A stretch of DNA of 17,808 bases from JAAYZB01 sp937958685 (lineage in GTDB: Bacteria > Bacillota_I > Bacilli_A > Izemoplasmatales > Hujiaoplasmataceae). Location of the stretch: NCBI GenBank assembly GCA_036824265.1, contig DAITAL010000024.1, positions 1-17,808 on the forward strand, read 5' to 3'. Shown in pieces: positions 14,206 to 17,808 of the stretch. A model generated the notes under the pieces. It saw only the letters and a list, made by a program, of their open reading frames with translations. It searched no databases and was not told where the DNA came from. The position numbers and the translations under genes were made by a program. The first letter of the stretch is position 1, and the number at the start of each line of letters is the position of its first letter.

Positions 14206-15996
14206 ATGACGCACACCAAATTGGCTGCATGGGTCGAGGCGACCGCCGATCTGTGCCAACCCGACAGCATCGTCTGGTGGCACGGCACGACCGTGGAGTA
14301 TGACGATTTGATCACCAAAATGGTCAAGGAGAACCGAGCCGTCAAACTCAATGAGAAATACCGCAAGAATTGTTACCTGTTCCGGACCGATCCTTCCGAT
14401 GTCGCCCGCGTCGAGGAGCGGACGTTCATCGCCACCCGCACCCACGGTGACGCGGGACCGACCAACAACTGGATCGATCCGGTGGTTCTCAAGGCGGAAA
14501 TGACAACGCGTTTCCAAGGTTCCATGAGGGGGAGGACAATGTATGTGATTCCCTTCTCCATGGGTCCGATCGGCTCCGTTTTCTCCAAGATCGGTGTCGA
14601 GATCACCGACAGCGCCTATGTCGTCCTCAACATGCACATCATGACGAGGACTGGCGATCGGGTGCTCGAGGTTCTCGGATCCGATGGCGAATATGTCCAA
14701 TGCCTGCATTCCGTTGGTTATCCCTTGCTTCCGGGCATGGTCGATCCGCTGTGGCCATGCACACCGATCGAGGAGAAATTCATCGCCCATTTCCCGGAAG
14801 ACAACATGATCTGGTCCTATGGCTCCGGTTACGGCGGCAACGCCCTGCTCGGAAAGAAGTGCTTCGCCCTGAGGATCGCTTCCTATCAGGCCCGCAACGA
14901 GGACTGGTTGGCGGAGCACATGCTGATCCTCAAACTGACCTCGCCCGAAGGCAAAACCAAGTATATCACCGGCGCCTTTCCCAGTGCCTGCGGCAAAACC
15001 AATCTTGCGATGATCACCCCGTCGCTTCCCGGCTGGCAGGCAGAAACGCTCGGGGATGACATCGCCTGGATCAGATACAAAGACGATGGCAGATTGTATG
15101 CCATCAATCCGGAAGCCGGCTTTTTCGGTGTCGCTTCCGGAACTTCCTGGTCTTCCAATCCCAACGCGATGCGGACGATCATGAGCGATACGATTTTCAC
15201 CAATGTCGCCCTCACCGACGACGGTGACGTCTGGTGGGAGGATATGACCGTGGAACCACCGCGCCATCTGATCGACTGGCAGGGCAACCACTGGTATCCC
15301 GAAACCGGCAAGAAAGCCGCGCATCCGAACTGCCGGTTCACCGCACCCGCCCGCAACTGTCCGGTGATCGCCGCCAACTGGGAGGATCCCGAAGGCGTAC
15401 CGATCGCCGCCATGCTGTTTGGTGGTCGGCGCCCGGGGACAATTCCCCTGATCTATCGCAGCTTCGACTTCAAACATGGGGTCTTTCTCGCCTCGATCAT
15501 GGGTTCCGAGATCACGGCGGCAACCATCTCCGATTCCATCGGCGCCGTCAGGCGCGACCCGTTTGCGATGCTGCCGTTCATCGGCTATCATATCGCCGAC
15601 TATGTCGAGCACTGGCTGAATGTTGGCTCGATGAGTTCGGGGGACAAACTGCCGCTCATCTTTTCGGTCAACTGGTTCCGAAAAGATGCGTCCGGCCGTT
15701 ATCTCTGGCCAGGGTTCGGCGAGAACAGCCGGGTTCTGAAATGGATTTTCGAGCAGACGGAAGGAACCGGCAACGGCATGATGGCACCGATTGGCATCAT
15801 CCCCGCCGAAGGCGCTCTCGATTTGGCGGGGCTAGCTCTGGAGCCAGAGAAACTGGAGGCTTTGTTCGCAATCGATTCCGAGGCTTGGAAGGCTGAAATC
15901 GCCTCGATCGAAGCGGGCTTTCGCCTTTATGGCGAGCGTCTCCCGAAGGAATTAGCAAGCCAACTGGCTTTGCTGAAACAAAGATTCGGATTCTAG
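14206..15996 (+). CDS. pckA: phosphoenolpyruvate carboxykinase (GTP)
   Basis: A 596-aa cytosolic enzyme (EC 4.1.1.32 type) interconverting oxaloacetate + GTP and PEP + CO2 + GDP. It is the GTP form, not the shorter ATP form of about 530 aa. Its P-loop reads FPSACGKTN, with the hyper-reactive Cys262 and Lys264/Thr265, which are hallmarks of this class. Other family segments are RTHGDAGPTNNW near 76, VIPFSMGPIGS near 109, YGSGYGGNALLGKKC near 206, the EAGFFGVA region near 304, and FGGRRP near 405 near the mobile nucleotide loops. AAGGAG lies 8 bases before the ATG. It may serve gluconeogenesis from amino acids, or in fermenters CO2 fixation to oxaloacetate with GTP gain; the direction cannot be read here. 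Confidence 0.96.
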   Translation: MTHTKLAAWVEATADLCQPDSIVWWHGTTVEYDDLITKMVKENRAVKLNEKYRKNCYLFRTDPSDVARVEERTFIATRTHGDAGPTNNWIDPVVLKAEMTTRFQGSMRGRTMYVIPFSMGPIGSVFSKIGVEITDSAYVVLNMHIMTRTGDRVLEVLGSDGEYVQCLHSVGYPLLPGMVDPLWPCTPIEEKFIAHFPEDNMIWSYGSGYGGNALLGKKCFALRIASYQARNEDWLAEHMLILKLTSPEGKTKYITGAFPSACGKTNLAMITPSLPGWQAETLGDDIAWIRYKDDGRLYAINPEAGFFGVASGTSWSSNPNAMRTIMSDTIFTNVALTDDGDVWWEDMTVEPPRHLIDWQGNHWYPETGKKAAHPNCRFTAPARNCPVIAANWEDPEGVPIAAMLFGGRRPGTIPLIYRSFDFKHGVFLASIMGSEITAATISDSIGAVRRDPFAMLPFIGYHIADYVEHWLNVGSMSSGDKLPLIFSVNWFRKDASGRYLWPGFGENSRVLKWIFEQTEGTGNGMMAPIGIIPAEGALDLAGLALEPEKLEALFAIDSEAWKAEIASIEAGFRLYGERLPKELASQLALLKQRFGF

Positions 15997-16127
15997 CGGC
16001 GCTTTTTTCCCTGCAAACAAGCATCGTCAATCCATCTTTTGGCACCTGGTTTATCCTGATGGCTAGTGCTTTCGCTGGGATTTATGCCATTCACGACTGT
16101 AACGCTTTCCTCGATTTTCGGGAAATC

Positions 16128-16166
16128 AAAAGACCATGGACAATTCGACCATGATCTTTTTCTTTT
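16128..16166. terminator. bidirectional terminator between pckA and the dehydrogenase gene
   Basis: AAAAGACCATGG (16128-16139) pairs with CCATGATCTTTT (16149-16160) around a 9-base loop, 12 positions with one C-A mismatch. On the plus strand TTCTTTTC follows, ending the pckA transcript. On the minus strand the stem ends in UUUU, so it can also end the dehydrogenase transcript, whose stop codon is about 30 bases away. The rest of the 198-base gap (15997-16194) has only a small GATTT/AAATC hairpin at 16113-16127 and no gene I can see. Confidence 0.75.
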
Positions 16167-16194
16167 CGGATAACCGGTCCACCAAGAGCCGACC

Positions 16195-17115
16195 TTACTC
16201 GCGGACCAGATACCGTAGTTCTTCGTTGTTGAGATAACGGCACAGATTGTTTTCGACGAGTTGCAGTAGCCGTTCGCGCATCCGCGGGCTCGAAGAAGCG
16301 TTGTGCGGTGTGATGAAGACGTTATCGAGCATCCAAAGCTCGTTGTCGGGAGGTAGAGGCTCGGGGGTGGTGACATCCAGTCCGGCGCCACGCAACGTCT
16401 TGGCCTTGAGGCAGTCGATCAGGGCGTCCTGATCGATGATCTCGCCGCGGGCGATATTGATCAAGAGCGCATGCGCCCGGATTTTTTGGAGCATTTCCCG
16501 GTCCAGAAGTTGTCTGGTCGCATCCGCAAGCGGCATGGCGACGATTATATAATCGCTTCTTTCCAAAAGTTCAATCAATCCGCTTTTGGTCCAAAAGGTT
16601 TCCTCGGCGAAGGCGGCCGCCTCCTGGCGCTTGCGATAGCAGAGGATCCTGGCGTCAAAGGCTTTGAGCCTGATGGCCAGTTCCCGGGCGATCGATCCGG
16701 CTCCGAGGATTCCGACAGTTGCCTGGTAGAGTTCCGGCTCTTTGGGAATCGGCTCCCATTTTCTTTGTTTCTGCAGCTCGTGATAATGCCGGAGATTGCG
16801 GTTGAACAACAGGATCTTGGCCAAGACATCTTCGGCGATCGAGAAGGAGAACACATCTTGCGCCGTCGTGAAAAGAATCTTCTTCGCGTTGGCTTTGGCG
16901 ATGTTGAAGCGATCGTATCCGGCCATCAGATACTGGACCCACCGCAACCGGGGAAACTCGTCCAAATCATGCTCAATGAAGAATTTTTGCATGCAGATGA
17001 TGATTTCCGCTTCTTTGGCGACTGCTTCCTCAGTGGTGAATGTGATCTCGGGAAAGTGGTCGCTGATCGTTTTGATGTTGTCTTTGCCAAGGTATCGGTC
17101 GATATAGGCGATCAT
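16195..17115 (-). CDS. D-isomer-specific 2-hydroxyacid dehydrogenase, NAD-binding
   Basis: A 306-aa oxidoreductase of the D-2-hydroxyacid dehydrogenase family, reducing 2-oxoacids or oxidising D-2-hydroxyacids with NAD(P)H. The Rossmann motif GILGAGSIARELA starts at 135. The catalytic triad is visible as Arg223 (NIARGE), Glu252 (TTPEPLPP) and His271 (ITPHNASS). HNAS in place of the common HxAG/S is within family variation. The substrate is not predictable; the family also covers phosphoglycerate, glyoxylate and D-lactate enzymes. ATG 17115 has AGGAGG 8 bases upstream. It is the last gene of a minus-strand operon with the YjbQ-like gene, 12 bases after it. Confidence 0.9.
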   Translation of the reverse strand: MIAYIDRYLGKDNIKTISDHFPEITFTTEEAVAKEAEIIICMQKFFIEHDLDEFPRLRWVQYLMAGYDRFNIAKANAKKILFTTAQDVFSFSIAEDVLAKILLFNRNLRHYHELQKQRKWEPIPKEPELYQATVGILGAGSIARELAIRLKAFDARILCYRKRQEAAAFAEETFWTKSGLIELLERSDYIIVAMPLADATRQLLDREMLQKIRAHALLINIARGEIIDQDALIDCLKAKTLRGAGLDVTTPEPLPPDNELWMLDNVFITPHNASSSPRMRERLLQLVENNLCRYLNNEELRYLVRE

Positions 17116-17127
17116 GACTTATACCTC

Positions 17128-17544
17128 CTATTCGCCGATGATCTTGACGAGGACCCGCTTGTTTCTCTGTCCGTCAAACTCACCGTAGAAAATCCTTTCC
17201 CAAGGCCCAAAATCCAGCCGGCCGTCGGTGATCGCGCAAACAACCTCGCGTCCCATCACCTGGCGTTTGAGATGGGCGTCCGCATTGTCCTCATAGCCGT
17301 TGTGCTCATATTGGTTGTAAGGTTTCTCCGGTGCCAGACGCTCCAGAAAGCGCTCGAAGTCGCGGTACAGGCCCGCCTCGTCGTCATTGATGAAGACACT
17401 GGCGGTGATGTGCATCGCGTTGACGAGCACCAACCCCTCCCTGATACCGCTTTCTTTGATGCAGTCGGCGACCTTGGCGGTGATGTTGATGTAATCACGG
17501 CGTCTATCGGTATGAAACCACAGTTCTTTGCGGTATGATTTCAT
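17128..17544 (-). CDS. YjbQ/UPF0047 family protein
   Basis: A 138-aa member of the small single-domain YjbQ (UPF0047) family, usually trimeric, whose E. coli member has weak thiamine phosphate synthase activity. The family core is intact: NAMHITASVFINDDE (42-56), DNADAHLKRQVMGREV (86-101) with the conserved histidine, and TDGRLDFGPWERIFYGEFDG. The true biological role is not settled. AGGAGG lies 7 bases before ATG 17544. That start codon overlaps the stop of the upstream GH4-like gene (ATGA), so the two are co-translated. Confidence 0.88.
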   Translation of the reverse strand: MKSYRKELWFHTDRRRDYINITAKVADCIKESGIREGLVLVNAMHITASVFINDDEAGLYRDFERFLERLAPEKPYNQYEHNGYEDNADAHLKRQVMGREVVCAITDGRLDFGPWERIFYGEFDGQRNKRVLVKIIGE

Positions 17545-17808
17545 CTGCTTTCCTCCTTGAGATGACGATCCATATCATAATTGCCTTCGAGTTCGTGGCG
17601 TGTACCCGCGACCATTTCCCAAAAGAGAGCGTTGCCATCCTTTGGCGTGATGCCTTCTAGGAGCGGTTGGTTCATGAAGGCTTTCCTGATCGTTTCCAGA
17701 TCCCGGCGCTTGATGCCGGTATAGAGCGTCTCCAGGTTCTCAACGTGAAATTTGACAAGCTTCAAGACATCCGCGGGCAGCGGTCCGGCAAGCATGGGAA
17801 TGACGGGG
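17541..17808 (-). CDS. C-terminal part of a probable GH4 family glycosidase (partial)
   Basis: An open frame enters from the right edge; about 88 codons are visible. An ATG at 17795 exists, but the frame continues open past it to the edge and no Shine-Dalgarno precedes it, so this is taken as the 3' end of a larger gene. The pattern, a GPLP segment followed by LVKFHVENLETLYTGIKRR, then FMNQPLLEGITPKD and LFWEMVAGTRHEL, resembles the C-terminus of NAD/Mn-dependent glycoside hydrolase family 4 (alpha-galactosidase, alpha-glucosidase or 6-phospho-glycosidase). Substrate cannot be told, and the GH4 call rests on my memory of the family pattern. Confidence 0.55.
   Translation of the reverse strand, partial: PVIPMLAGPLPADVLKLVKFHVENLETLYTGIKRRDLETIRKAFMNQPLLEGITPKDGNALFWEMVAGTRHELEGNYDMDRHLKEESR

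Noticed and set aside
14113..15612. 499-codon open frame antisense to pckA
   Set aside because: The plus strand encodes an unmistakable PEP carboxykinase with all its motifs. The antisense frame is Asp/Gly/Arg-rich with no family resemblance, a usual shadow in this base composition.
15991..16007. pckA terminator directly at its stop codon (AGCGGCGC followed by T6)
   Set aside because: The inverted repeat leaves no room for a loop. The hairpin at 16128-16160 is a far better candidate.
15997..16127. possible small RNA or gene remnant after pckA
   Set aside because: No promoter, no open frame with a ribosome binding site and only one 5-bp hairpin. I see nothing beyond a 3' untranslated region.
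17541..17795. complete 84-aa protein starting at the ATG at 17795
   Set aside because: The frame stays open through the right edge, there is no Shine-Dalgarno before that ATG, and the sequence looks like the end of a larger enzyme.

Overview
The window reads as chromosomal DNA of an anaerobic, amino-acid-fermenting bacterium of the Bacillota type. The grounds are strong AGGAGG-like ribosome binding sites, a guanine riboswitch, a match to the CcpA cre consensus, intrinsic terminators with U-tracts, and an ornithine-fermentation operon of the kind known from Clostridium sticklandii. G+C is roughly half, and TGA is used as a stop throughout, which argues against the TGA=Trp Mollicutes. The GTP-type PEP carboxykinase is less usual in Bacillota, so the exact lineage stays open. 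I see no rRNA, tRNA, CRISPR array, insertion sequence or phage gene, and no gene-free stretch longer than 300 bases.

Left part (1-3420), all on the minus strand: a uracil permease (uraA) lies downstream of a guanine/hypoxanthine permease (pbuG/azgA type), with an intrinsic terminator between them. The pbuG leader carries a clear guanine riboswitch. Its expression platform overlaps the Shine-Dalgarno and start codon. Next comes an OsmC/Ohr-like peroxide-defence protein with a strong promoter and a palindrome over its -35 box.

Centre (3500-13340), plus strand: one tightly packed eight-gene operon, arcB-arcC-ord-ortA-ortB-oraS-oraE-(GlmL/MutL-like)-orr (nine genes counting arcB). ArcB phosphorolyses citrulline to ornithine and carbamoyl phosphate, and ArcC makes ATP from the carbamoyl phosphate. 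Orr racemises L-ornithine to D-ornithine, and the B12/PLP enzyme OraSE converts that to 2,4-diaminopentanoate. Ord oxidatively deaminates this to 2-amino-4-oxopentanoate, which OrtAB cleaves with CoA to acetyl-CoA and alanine. The ASKHA-ATPase-like protein beside OraE is a candidate reactivator of the mutase. The promoter carries a cre-like site, suggesting carbon catabolite control.

Right part (13327-17808): a NYN-OST-HTH (LabA-like) protein on the minus strand converges on orr, sharing a terminator hairpin whose loop holds both stop codons. GTP-dependent PEP carboxykinase (pckA, plus) diverges from it. A minus-strand operon at the right edge holds the C-terminal end of a probable GH4 glycosidase, a YjbQ-family protein and a D-2-hydroxyacid dehydrogenase. 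It converges on pckA at a bidirectional terminator.
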